Shown here in pieces: positions 10,920 through 22,900 of a stretch of 64,000 bases of DNA; positions within the stretch are counted from its first letter, which is position 1; every line of letters starts with the position of its first letter. The notes below the pieces were generated by a model, which saw only the letters and a list, made by a program, of their open reading frames with translations, had not been told where the DNA came from and did no database searches. Made by a program: the position numbers and the translations under genes. This DNA comes from Eunapius fragilis. Lineage: Eukaryota > Porifera > Demospongiae > Spongillida > Spongillidae. The stretch covers positions 3,459,271 to 3,523,270 of the forward strand of contig OY811974.1 of NCBI GenBank assembly GCA_963681505.1, written 5' to 3'.

Positions 10920-12012
10920 TGATAGATGGTTTGCAAGGTTGAGGTTTGGTGTGTGTATGGGATAGCATGTTAGTGGTGTGTGGTGGCGGAGTGGCGGGGT
11001 AGCAAGCTAATGGCACATGGGTGGTGCAATCTAGCGGTCCTTGGGGTAGCATGGAATAGGCACATTGGGAATTGAGGTAGCTGTCCTTGGAGGAAGCAAG
11101 CTAGTTGCTATCTTTCCCCCATGTGGCGTGTGTAGGCTTGAGCGGTGAAGGTTTTTTTACCCTGGCATTTGGATATCCACGGCAGTTTGTCTATGGATGT
11201 CATTTGGATCAAAATTCGGTTACTTTTTTCAACGTACATGTACATTAAGGTCCACATAATTTGATCCCCTTTACTTGTACATGCTTTTGCATTGCGTATT
11301 TTAAAATAAATTACAGATATCAATACGAGACCAAAAGTTATGTTATACAGAAACATTATTATATCTAAGCATTACTGCAGCTTCATCATAATCCCAGTAA
11401 GGAGTTAGCTTGCTGATCATTGAACATGTTGTTCAGCAAGGAGAAAATTCTCACTACGGCACCCGATGATGGTTGGATGAGGCATTACCAGCTAAACAAT
11501 GAATAAAATGTTGGCAGCAAGGTAGTCCTTTCCAAAAATGGATGACATCAGCAGATAGAGAAATGCCATCACATGCTGCTAAATAGAGATCGCTTAGGGG
11601 ATTGCACTTCACCATAACACTTTTCCGCTAGAGTCGGGACAATATGTGCTAAAAATGAACTAGTACTCTGACAAGGCTCCATAACGTAACACAATGACCG
11701 TGGCAGCTGCAGCTGTTTCAAGCGTAAACTAATTAATAATTGAGCTCTATGAATCAAATTAGTGAGTACAAATAGACATCCTATTGGATAACTTGGCTGT
11801 CATGCCGAACCTTCTGATACTGCTCAAGCCTATATGGTGTGTGGAGGAAACAAGCTATTGGTCCATAGCGGTAGCACGCTATTTGTCCTTGGGAGAACCA
11901 AGCTAGTGGTGTGTGTGTGTGTGTGTGGGGGGGGGGGGGGGGAAGCAAGCTAGTGGGACATGGGAGAAGCAAGCTAGTTGTGTGTGTGGGGTGCAAGCCA
12001 ATGGTCCATGGG
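10920..12012. repeat. Degenerate AGCAAGCTAGTGG repeats
   Basis: Variants of GGAAGCAAGCTAGTGG and TCCATGGG recur at 10990-11105 and 11825-12012, interleaved with GTGTGT runs and a G run near 11927-11942. The intervening 11110-11780 shows no gene. Confidence 0.5.
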
Positions 12013-12025
12013 GGAAGTAAGCTAG

Positions 12026-12330
12026 TTTGTGTCTTGTGTGTGTCTTGTGTGTCAAAGTGAGTGTCTTGTGTGTCAAAGTGAGTGTGTCTTGTGTGCATGG
12101 TGTGGGCATAATGTGTGTGTGTGGTATGTGTATGTGCATGGTGTGTGCATAGTGTGTGTCTTGTGTGTTGTTTGTGTGTGTGTGTCCTGTGTGTGTGGTG
12201 TATGCAGTGTGTCTTGTGTGTGCATAGTGTATGTGTGTGGATCGTGTCTTGTATGCATGGTGTGTTGTGTGTGCATGTGCATGGTGTGTTTGAGTGGTGT
12301 TCATAAAGTGTGTGTCTTGTAGTGTGTGTC
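12026..12330. repeat. GTGT(C/A)TTGTGTG minisatellite
   Basis: A dense array of GTGTGTCTTGTGTG and GTGCATGGTGTG units. The His/Thr-rich and Cys/Val-rich ORFs in all frames follow directly from this composition and are not genes. Confidence 0.9.
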
Positions 12331-12339
12331 GTGTCGACT

Positions 12340-12560
12340 GTGCGTAGGACATTCATTTCATCACTTAGTAAGTTAGTAGCTGTACTAACATCCGCCATTT
12401 CATTGTCAAATTACATCTCCTGCAGCTTCGTCCTGGATGTCCCCTAACTCCTCATCGCTGCCTTCCGTCAGTCATGTATGTTCATCAACGTCATCTACCA
12501 TCTGCAGTACGCCCTCCACAGTGGATGCAGCACTTGTACTACTTCATGAAGCCATTCTAG
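12340..12560 (-). pseudogene. Possible acidic N-terminus relic
   Basis: On the minus strand a start codon near 12553 is followed by a Ser/Thr-rich then acidic stretch (VEGVLQMVDDVDEH, GSDEELGDIQDEAAGD) broken by stops. Acidic serine-rich starts of this kind are common in piggyBac-like transposases, but nothing after it supports that. Very tentative. Confidence 0.2.
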
Positions 12561-12793
12561 TTGCAATTCCTAGTTGTAAATAAGAATCATACTTACAAAC
12601 CCACTTACTGTGTTGACACCACGATACCAGCTGTCGGTGAGGACACACCCAAATTTTCAAAATTTTATCATAAAGAATTATTTTAGTGTACATAAGAGTA
12701 CACTATAGCTCTGTGGATCCATGTTTGAACACATGTATACTGGCTATATCCGAGGTTTGCTGTGGTACTGAATAAAGTGTTCTTACGAGTATC

Positions 12794-13347
12794 ATGATAG
12801 TCATCCAACTGAAGTTAATGATGACACATTATTTGCTCCATGAACCAACAGGGGAAATTCACTTTAAAAAGGATCATCAATACTGCTATCAAATACAAGG
12901 GCAGTTAATGCTGTGTGAAATGCATACTGTGAATTCATATGTTGGACTCCTTTTGGAATGCATACAGAACGTACTCTCCCACAACCAACACAGGAAATTA
13001 AACTAGCTCTTGACACCCAATGCTCTTAACAGGACAAACTCAGTATTCTGAAAGAGGGGGTTTAAGTACTAGTGATTCAAGTTGACTGTACTACTTTTTG
13101 CTGGAGTGGTGGAAAAGAAGAAGGAAATATGGTTGCCTGTGATAATCCTGTGTGTGAGACAGAATGGTTTCACTTTGAATTTGCAGGTCTAAAACACAAA
13201 CCTCGAGGAAAATGGTTTTGTTCTGAAGCATGTGAATGCAAATGCAACATGGAATCACAATATAATATGGTGCATAACATTTATGACAATATACTGGGGG
13301 AAAGATTTGTCAATGCAGCACATGCTATGAAAATCTGGTCCACATAA
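12794..13347 (+). pseudogene. YqaJ-nuclease plus PHD-finger gene relic
   Basis: The first part contains KKDHQYCYQIQGQLMLCE, a good match to the YqaJ (lambda-exonuclease-like) core with its QxQGQL motif. The second part contains EEGNMVACDNPVC, TEWFHFEFAGL and GKWFCSEAC, the spacing of a PHD finger, although some zinc ligands are altered (WFHFEF where a Cys is usual). A YqaJ domain followed by a PHD finger occurs in animal proteins linked to mobile elements; that is from memory. The two parts lie in different frames and the copy is broken. YqaJ enzymes also occur in viruses, so origin is left open. Confidence 0.55.
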
Positions 13348-13349
13348 GC

Positions 13350-14100
13350 ACTTTCATTTCCATTGATAGCAATGGCAGGGTTCCTTGGAGAATGGTGTAT
13401 TTATTCTTCAGTAGAGCCCTATCACCCTTTCAATATATATTCAAACTCTGTGAGCACTCAACTTCTTGCGTAGATAGATAATTGTTTCTTTCGCCTTGTA
13501 AATGATGGGATTTGTAGAGTAGCTCCATGCAGTGCATTATCACCACCAATGTCAAAGCCAGTCAGCTAAAACTGTATCACCATGTTCTAAGAGGTTGAGC
13601 AGACCAGAGTGCATAGTTATGAATTTGTCAGTGGCTCACCCCCCCCCCCCCCCCCAGCATTGTGAAATAAATGAAATGCAACCATCAGTTGTAATTGCTA
13701 TAAAAATTAGTATTATGCTTCTTGTACTTGTAATTTGAGTAAGTCTGTGCTCTTGTTTGAAATGCAAGTGGTTGTTCAATAAATATCTCTGAGCAGTCAA
13801 TGATACAGCGTGTTTTGGGATAAAGGTCCTTAAAATATCTGAAGCATGTTAGCATAACATGTTTTTTGATCTGGCCACTTGATCCGAAATTTCAAATGGA
13901 TATCTAACCACGTATGAAAGTATCGGATACAGTTGACACTGCAACATTGAACAGAAAAGCCAGATCTTTTATGTAACAGTTTAGCCTCAGTTTCATTAAA
14001 GTTAGTAAAAGGCAATCAGCTTCAGCTAGTTTTGATCCAAGTGGCAAGGAGAAGAAGAAATAATAAGTACTAAGACATCATTCACATCCTGTGAGTCCAG
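13350..14100. other. Non-coding, poly-C run
   Basis: Holds a run of about 18 C near 13639-13656 and no recognisable gene or element end. Confidence 0.3.
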
Positions 14101-14102
14101 TA

Positions 14103-14935
14103 TTATATATACTTTATTGCTTTATCATTTCCTTCAATACATTTGAAACCAAACTGTGGGTGACATTGTAAAAGACTAGAAGCAGCATTTATCTCTAAGC
14201 TAATTTCATTAGTTTCAGTTTGGGCACATAGTAACTCAGAGGAAGTCTGAGTTCCAATACAGGGGTACTCACAATCCATTGTTTGCATTGCAGCATCAAC
14301 TATCTGCTTTGAATTAATCACTGGAATAGTATGCTCAACAACATCTTCAGAATGCACATCTGGAACCCAATACATGGGTGCCTGAGAAATTTCTGCTTCT
14401 GTAGATAAGGTGAACACTTCTGCCTCATACTCTACACCATCTCCAAGGCTGCATTTTTCTGCCATTTCAGAATCTGTACTGGGGCTATCAATATTTTGTG
14501 GTCTTTGCTGGACTCATTCCCTTTAAGAGTAATAGCATTTGATGTCAAGCAGGTAGTTTGATTATCTTGGACCTTGAGTGTCTTTTCAAATATCTATTCA
14601 TCCGCGCAACCTGTGACTCAGACGAAGGTGTAACATGCTTCACGAAAATATGGTGGGGACGTATTCTATATGACTTGACTTCCTGACGGGTCTTTCTAGT
14701 GTGGTATATAGACACTGTTAATGTATGTTGTCTTTGTCAGCTTAACCAACCTGACATGAAATGTTGCCTGCATAGCCTTGTGTGTTTGTTTGGAGTAAAT
14801 CTTTTCCTGTTCACTGCTGATATCTACTTTTGCCTTCTGCGGTTTGGATTTGTTGGAAAACGATAGAATCCAAGTTCTGGGCGTTCCCCGTAACGAATTT
14901 TGCAGCCAACTGCACCGCAACTCTCTATCATTCAA
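14103..14935 (-). pseudogene. Possible DDE-transposase N-terminal relic
   Basis: Two minus-strand ORFs lie in series. The downstream one (14465-14103, 120 codons) ends with a Gln/Thr-rich TQTSSELLCAQTE, then LQCHPQFGFKCIEGNDKAIKY. That resembles the region just before the catalytic core of THAP/HTH-type DDE transposases, where a phrase such as DDKxxKFYTGF is usual. The upstream one (14935-14696) is basic and unrecognised. No catalytic core and no inverted repeats were found. Low certainty. Confidence 0.25.
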
Positions 14936-16955
14936 TGTAACACGCAGTTTTTTTTTGCCAACCTATTAATTAAATATTTTTTTCGTGCCCCAAGAAAGTC
15001 ACGCCAACGGTCATGTATTAATAATTCACGGAAATCATTTATAGGTTAGTTGATGTGTCCTATTGTTTTGACGGCCAATACAACTCCCCTTTTACAGGCT
15101 TGTATGCACCACATGCCTAATTGAGTGTGGATCCAATTGTCTGCCACATTCATATAGTCATGTACATACATTATCATAGAGAACCCAAAATGGCGCCATT
15201 CAATATGGACAGACGAAGTTGCGTAGCAACGTAAAATCAATTTCAAAGGCAAGACCAAACCCTTTACTTTATTCAAGGCATTATCGAAATATATAAGAGC
15301 AATTATTAGAAAACATGAGCACAGTTAACCTCACCCATTTAGACTGCGTGACCTTTGGGCAGTGTTGCACATGTTTGCCAAGGTATCATTGCTTGAAATT
15401 AGCATAGTCGGGTGGCGAAGTCCTTACTGCATATGTAGGTTGCGCTATTGATAAAACACTGACAATATCTTCATATATATAAACCTATAGCTATTCGTTT
15501 GTATGGAAGTAATAAGCCATGTTACTAGGTACTTATGATTCATTGTGGGTGCAGACCATTTGTCCAAATTTCAATGCGATGTAACAGCTGTGAGGAGATG
15601 ATGTGTGTAAGCAATTCTGACGGGGAAATGTTAATAAAAATTACTATATTTGGTAATTTCTGGATGCCTTGCACCTTTTGTTCTAATGTTTACTGATCAG
15701 TTTGTTGTTGGTTAATCCAATACATATGGCTTTAGCTACTTGGCAATTGTGTTTACACAGAAGATGTTAGGCCTTTAAATTCCAATAGAGAGGGACACAA
15801 CGCGGCTTGTCAGTCAAACATCTAGAAAGGCAAACGACAATGTTTACACAAGTCACGCGAGCACATCACGCCAGTGTGGTAGTGATGTTAACCCCCCCCC
15901 CTCCCCCCCACTCCTTCTTCCACCGTTCTCAAATTGTAGCCGACTGCATTTTTCTAGCGATCCGAGGACAGCCGACCTATTAGGGCTAAGGATATACATA
16001 TGAGGCACAAAACGATGTGTGCATGACAAACATTTTTGGTGCCCTTTTAATACAAGCACATTCATAGGCAGCAAACTTCACACTGAATCCAGGCACTCAT
16101 ACCATTGAGCACTCTGCTCAATTCATGTTAATTTTAGGTTCTTGAACCACTTAGTATTGGTAAGGCAGTGCACAGTGATAATGCAAACCTCAAAAATCTT
16201 TTTTGCACTTGTAGGTGAGTAAAAAAAAATTCTCATAAGTTCTGCATGCACAACAAAGCTGCTATACTATTGCCTTCAAAATGGAGCTTTTTGTCCTAAT
16301 TGTGTTCGTTTTGTTTTTATATTCCCACATGAATGTGCAGATATTGCCATCTTTGCTTAACCAACACATATAAAAGCATAAGGTAAACTGCCAATAGTGA
16401 GTGTATACTACAAAAGGGTTAAATTCTTGATGGTTCCAGTATGCATGAACCATATCTAGGTGGTTTTGTTGTTGTGGTTTTAAGACACCCCATTTGAGGT
16501 TAGAGGGTACAGTGCAGCTGCTTTTCAGTCCATAACCACTTAACAATCCTTGCTAGAAAAGCTTGTGCTCACAAGATTCATAACAGAAGAACAGTGATCA
16601 CTTCTTCATTGAGCTCAAACAGGCTGCTGGTAACAGGCTATGCTATGTTGCAGTACATGTAGCAGTTTTAGACTGGCTTGCCTACCATCAATTCTGACCT
16701 GACCCTGACAAGTGGGTCATCACAGAAGTTTAACGACAATCCTATACAATGTTTATGAGCCTAGGGCTGCTTCTGTATGAGTGAACTGATTTCGTGCATG
16801 GTGTGCCATGGTTTGTGGTAGTTTAGTGCCCAACTAACACCCCATAGCCATACCTGTAAGAGCGCCATTTGAATATGTCTGCATATACAGGAGTAGGAGT
16901 AGAGAATTAACTGTCATTTCTTACAGTCACACATATATGATCTGATATAGATTAC
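14936..16955. other. Intergenic, upstream of the repeat-protein gene
   Basis: No gene seen. A C run at 15892-15910 followed by CTTCTTCCACCG resembles the right ends of the CAG-GGTGG elements, but no left end was found. The stretch directly upstream of 16956 has an acceptor-like TTTCTTACAG at 16917-16926, so the start codon may lie in the second exon of the mRNA. Confidence 0.3.
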
Positions 16956-19900
16956 ATGATGGGTATATTGGATGAGATGGTAACAGAAGAGGAGAAAGAT
17001 CGTACTGTACCAGAAGAAAAGTCTGATCGACCATCACCTGATGTCATGTCTGAGATGGAGGAAGCAGTGATCAAGATGTTCAAGGAAGGCTCATTGACCT
17101 CTGTACTTATAATGCATGCTATTAAGGAAATTTCTTCTAAATCTCACAATGTAAGTTACCTGTAATTGTACAACCATGTCATATGTTAGGCACATCACAT
17201 ATTCAGTAGCCAACACATTCATACACATGATGAAATCAACTTAGTTACCAGAACAAGCTTCTATTGATGTACCCCACCCCTTGATCGAACCACAGTATGT
17301 GGTCAAAATACATTTTATTTGGTGATTGGCGTAGTTGCCAAACCATTTAATACCTTCTGCTGAATGAAAATGTACATGTACATGTAGGACATGATGTGTA
17401 ATAAGCCCACATTGTGTGCTACATTTTGATATGCAGGGTTTACGTACATGCGTTGCTGTAAAGTCCGAATTAAATACCGCAGTGTCTATTTGAGATGACA
17501 AACATGAATAATGATGCACCCTGCATCACCTGGTTTTTTGGATTGCAATCATCAATTGTCTGAGCATGTGTGCAACCTTCAACCGCCCATACAACAGTGC
17601 TGGTATTTCTATGGTTAGTATCCAAATCTTCGACACAAGCATTTATTTCTCCTCCCAAATAGACACCGTGGCGTTTAATTGGCATTGTATGGTATATTTT
17701 ATGTAATTAATAACCATTGTGGGTAACAACAAATTTGCTTAATAAATCTGTGTTGATATAGAACAAAGATGTACGGTACATGTATTTATATCATGTTAGT
17801 TGGTGCAGAGTATGATTATGCAGGTACGTGTAGATACATGTACATGTAATCACATATTCCTCAGTTCTGTAATGGTCAGATGCCTGCCAATACTGCTGCC
17901 ATGCAACAGACTTGTGTGTACTCGCTTGTCTGAATGGATCCACCTGATATTCTGTGTGTGATAAGCTATACTGCCAGTGTGTGTTTTAAATGTACTGTTT
18001 CCATGTGTTGACTCTTCCACACATGTATATTTCTCCACAACTTTACAGGGGTTCAGCGATGTCATCATTTCAGGACTGAGGAGTGAGTTGAACCAGAAGC
18101 TGGAAATGATGACATCTTATCAGGTGACTTTGTAATGATGAACCCGGTTGGTTTTTATGAGCATTTCAATTCCTTTTTTCTTAAGTGATGATACACAGTC
18201 CATCCACCATACCTTTATACCTTTATATACCTTTTGGGCTGTGTGGCTTTGCAAATGTGGGTACATGTACTTTAAGTCCAGGGAATGTGGCAAAAAATAA
18301 GCATGCATGTTTAATTGTTTAAACTGCCTTGATCAAGGGTGCACAGAACGGGAGAAGTACTGTCCTTTGCTGGAAACCTTAATGAGCTTCTCTGTGATGG
18401 TTTCAGCTCTTCATGAAGAAGTATTGATTACCCATAGTATACTTAAAGTGGGAGTGATTAGAGGTACTGGTTTCTCTTCCTCCTCCTCCTCTTCCTTCTA
18501 CTCCTCTTCCTCTTCTTCATTATCTCCTCCTTCTCCTCCTGCTGCTCCTGCTTCCTCTCCCCTCTCCCCTTCCCTCCTCCCTTCTCCCTCCTCCCTCCTA
18601 CCTCCCCAATCCCAAATCTCAAATTTCGACCATGTAAGACCCATCGGGCAAAAACCAAGTAGTACCTAATTTGGTATATAAGGCTTGATAAACAAAAAAA
18701 TCACGTACCTGGACCATACGTCTTCTATGCTATTCACCGACATACGGTAAGCCACACCCACGCTTTACGCACAAGGGTTATCAATAGTCATATCTTTAAT
18801 GAAATCAACAAGGCGAGCATGATATAAGGCGGCAGCTACAGAACCAATCCAGAAAAAGACCGAGTTTGTCAGCTACGAGGCTGATCCCGAATAGAAAGTC
18901 TAAAAGGTTGGCAAGGAGGTAACCAGCAACTAGATTCATTCATTGTTGTAGATGTAAAGTCACTGTTACGTAACCTGTGTGCATGGTTTACACTGAATAA
19001 TCACATGGTTTCTTATGTATAGAGCATACATGTAATTGGATCAGCATTTCCCCCCCCCCCCCCCCCAAATGGATTAAGTAAGACTACACCACGTACACGT
19101 ACATGTAATTATATGCATTGTACTGCTGTGTACTATATTGTCTTCACCTCGAGCTGTACCACAGAATGAATTAGTTGCTGGTTACCTCCTTGCTGATCCC
19201 TGACTAAGAGCACGAGGCTGATCCAGAAAAGATGGACTCTTATCTCATGAAGAAATTAAAAAACACAAGAAACAATTAAGTCTATGAGAACTTTGGGGGT
19301 GGCATAGTGGCATATAGGATTGGAAGGCAAAAGGAAGGAAACAAGAGTCTAATAAAAATATAATAGTTCAATATTTCACCCATTTGTGGGACATTATGCT
19401 TGTGTGCGAAAGGTGTGACTATTATATTTCCTCTTCTTATTAGACCCCTATTTACACCAAGTGCGATAGCCTTCAAATCCTATATGCCAACATTCTCATA
19501 GATCACAGAGAATGTTTTTATTATTTGTATAATGACCTGGGCCTGGCAGATCAAGGAAGGGTGGATTTTCATCAGTGCTCAGGCTGATCGTGTAGCTTGT
19601 AACATTCAAAGTCACTGTCATCAACTCACAGTCTACAGATGCCACAATACAGTACTGCTTCTTACTGTTCACTGCTCCATCTCCGTCTGAAGAGAATTAA
19701 AACCCCCCAGTATCATTGTGGTCGCATAGTGCCAATGTGTAACAACAGAAAGATGTGGGGTCATTTGTACAGATCTGCACCACAGTCTACATGCCATGTG
19801 CCCAGACTTTTCCTTGTTGGTATCAGTTTTTTTGGAAGTAGTGATGCTTTCCAGTAATTGACGATTCAAGTGATCTTGAACTCAGCAAAGGCTGTTGTTG

Positions 19901-22900
19901 TATCCTCATAACTAATAATGTCATGTGAGGCATATCATATTAAGGTTAAGTCAACACATCCATCCTCATATTGTACACTGGTGGCCCATATTTGCACATA
20001 TGAATGCCATACCTCAGTATGCTATGTTGAGTGTAAGAATATGAGCATAGGATTGCACATTTGTCTTCAACTACATATGCAGCTTGAGAACAATTGCGTA
20101 GACAATTTCTGCTGCATATCATTTTACTGTTATGGTAAACGATGTATCAATAATATTGTTTATGCAGCTGTTGAAGAATGTACAAGCAGATGTCATTTAC
20201 AATCTGGACCACAGTAAGGTACTATTTTACCCAATCAATGGTGAGCCCAATGCTCTCAGTGATAGAGAAATGACATGTAATGACATTGTGCAGGTCCATT
20301 GAACCCAGTAACTCTGACGGATGAACTTGGAAACCATAAGGAACTTCCAAACAGAGATATACTGGTAAGCATGTGTCATGGTACTGCACACATGCAGACG
20401 TGTATTAATCCACTTCACTGCGTGTAGATGTGTGTCCATATGAGCTGCATGCATGTTGTACATACGGTACTCTTCTATGCTCCAGCCCCAATGAAAGACA
20501 ACTGGTTCATGTTTATACGTGTACACAGTTAAATATGACAACATGCTGCTAATTAAGGGTCTATTTCATTTTCCTTTTCAATCAGAAGTCTTGTTCCCTT
20601 GCTTTTTACACCACCATTGCCTTTATTCCTCTATACCACAACCTTTTTGTATAGAGAATGTGTTTATCACTTTTTCATTAATTTTTTAAAACTTTATTCT
20701 CATGCTTCTGTATGTTTTAACACTGGTTCCATGAGAATCGAATGTTTTTTGGGCCTACTCAAGTTTTAGAAAATTAGTCGGACGACGTTTTTTAGTCACG
20801 AAAGCATAAGAACCTAGTAGTGCAACTCTCTGCATGAGGGTTTGCACTATTTCTAGCGTCGTATTTACTCCTGTCGTAAGCATTTGTTTTTAGTCAAACG
20901 GTGGAAGCTTCACAGATAAAAGTACACTTTTTTTTGAAGCCTTTTCTAACATCGAAAGGGGTCCCAATATGCTTACCTTTGTAAGATGTGTCGGTTTTGT
21001 ACATATTTAGATCGTCTAACTGTATACGAGCATTGAAACCAGCACTTTTTATTATGTTGATCTTTATGGCCGCGTTCCCAGACCGATGTATTATTCCGCA
21101 GGTGTCGAACTTTGGCTGATATATAAGTCTTACTCATGCACTATTTTCCATTTGTATACAGTCATATATAGTAGAGTTCATAGTACACATCAGAACATAT
21201 GTATGTCATCACTGCTGCTAAACAGAAGCTGCTTGCCATGTGCTCTGTCTGTTACTCGCTCTGGCTTATTTCCCGTCTTTTTGATGTAGTGGTGGCTGCA
21301 GAGATATACCTCCAGTTCCACTTGGAGAGATCTTTTTCCATGTCCAAATGCTCAAAGCTTATCCTTGCCCTTCTTTTGCCTTCCAGAGCTCCCTTTAACA
21401 CTTTGATGCTATAGCCATGCAGATTCCTATGCACACTGCTGGCAGTGGAACATTACTCAAATCTGATTGCTTTCTGCAACTGCAGCTCAGCCAGGCAAAC
21501 ATACGGCTTGCTGTCATATGACTCTGAATATTATTGGCAGGACAGCAAGCCATGGCCATGTGCTTGGCCATGTGTAGTCATATATGACAGCAAACCACAG
21601 CCGTGTGCAGTCACATGACAGCAAGCTACAGCCATGTGCAGTCATATAGCTACAGCCATGTGCAGTCATGTGACAGCAAGCTACAACCATTGGCAGTAAC
21701 ATGACAGCAAGCCACAGGCATGTGCAGTCATGTGACAGCAAGCTACAGCCATGTGCAATCATATGACAGCAAACCACATGCATGTGCAGTCATGTGACAG
21801 CAAGCTACAGCCATGTGCAGTCATATGACAGCAAACCACAGTCATGTGCAGTCATATGACAGCAAGCTACAGCCATGTGCAGTCATATGACAGCAAACCA
21901 CATACATGTGCACTGCAGCAGTCATATGAAAGCAAGCCACACCGATCTGGCGATGGTTCAGAATTAGACAAAGCTATTGCCTTGCTTGGCTGACCACGCT
22001 TACGTCGATGCCACATGCAGCACTTTATGCAGTTTGTTCCTGCATGGCACTTGCTGCACACAGGCTTCTGAGAAAAAATTTTATATTGCACAAACGTATA
22101 ATGCGCATGCGCAAAATAATCAGTGTAAGTCTGGGTACGAGTTTTTTACAAAACAGAGCAGTTTGCACGTAAACTATGCTAGCTATGAACATGGTATTCA
22201 CTAGGCCTTTATTTGGTATCTAGAAGAAATACCATCAGATTTTGTTAAAAGTGATTAGAAAAAAGTGTACCAATCAGCTTTCGAACATCAAAAAAACTGG
22301 AGAGTGCATAAGTTTCACCCGGTACAAGTATATTGGTGTATATGCCACAAAGCTAAAATTTATACCAAATGGCTCATCCTGAGTTGGCCTATCAGAAAAT
22401 ATGCTTTCTAAAGCATAAAAAGCTTTTCCGACTAATTTTCCAAAAGGTCGGTTCGACAAAAAAACATTTGATTCTCACAGAAGCGGTGTTAAGTTAAATT
22501 TTATTTTCATACCATGAAATCATGGATGGCGTAGTATCAGAAAAGTAATTACTGTGGTTAGAGCGGTAGTGATGATGATGTGTAATTGGACATACAGATG
22601 GTCAGACAGCACACACTATCTGATGAGAACATTTCCAGAAGATGGCTAATGGTAATACTTGATTACAAACTCTTGGTTTACAAATAGCACACCGTTTGTT
22701 AGGACCACAATGACTTAAACTGTTTGTTTGATTGTCCCACTGCTCTAGTTTGGTCCTCCGCAAGGACTGGAGGCAACCGATGCGTAACAAATGTTTCCTT
22801 TTGTAGGTGTACAAGTGGCTGGTTTTTACTCTGTAAGGAGGGTGGGAGACACATTCTAATTAGGCCCTCTTGCTCACATACATGTATGTCTGCTGTAGAT

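Noticed and set aside
11781-12398. 205-codon His/Thr-rich ORF and its companions
   Set aside because: A direct product of the GTGT minisatellite; all frames show low-complexity peptides.
21530-21935. CRISPR-like array
   Set aside because: Units are contiguous imperfect repeats without unique spacers, in eukaryotic DNA and inside a transposon.
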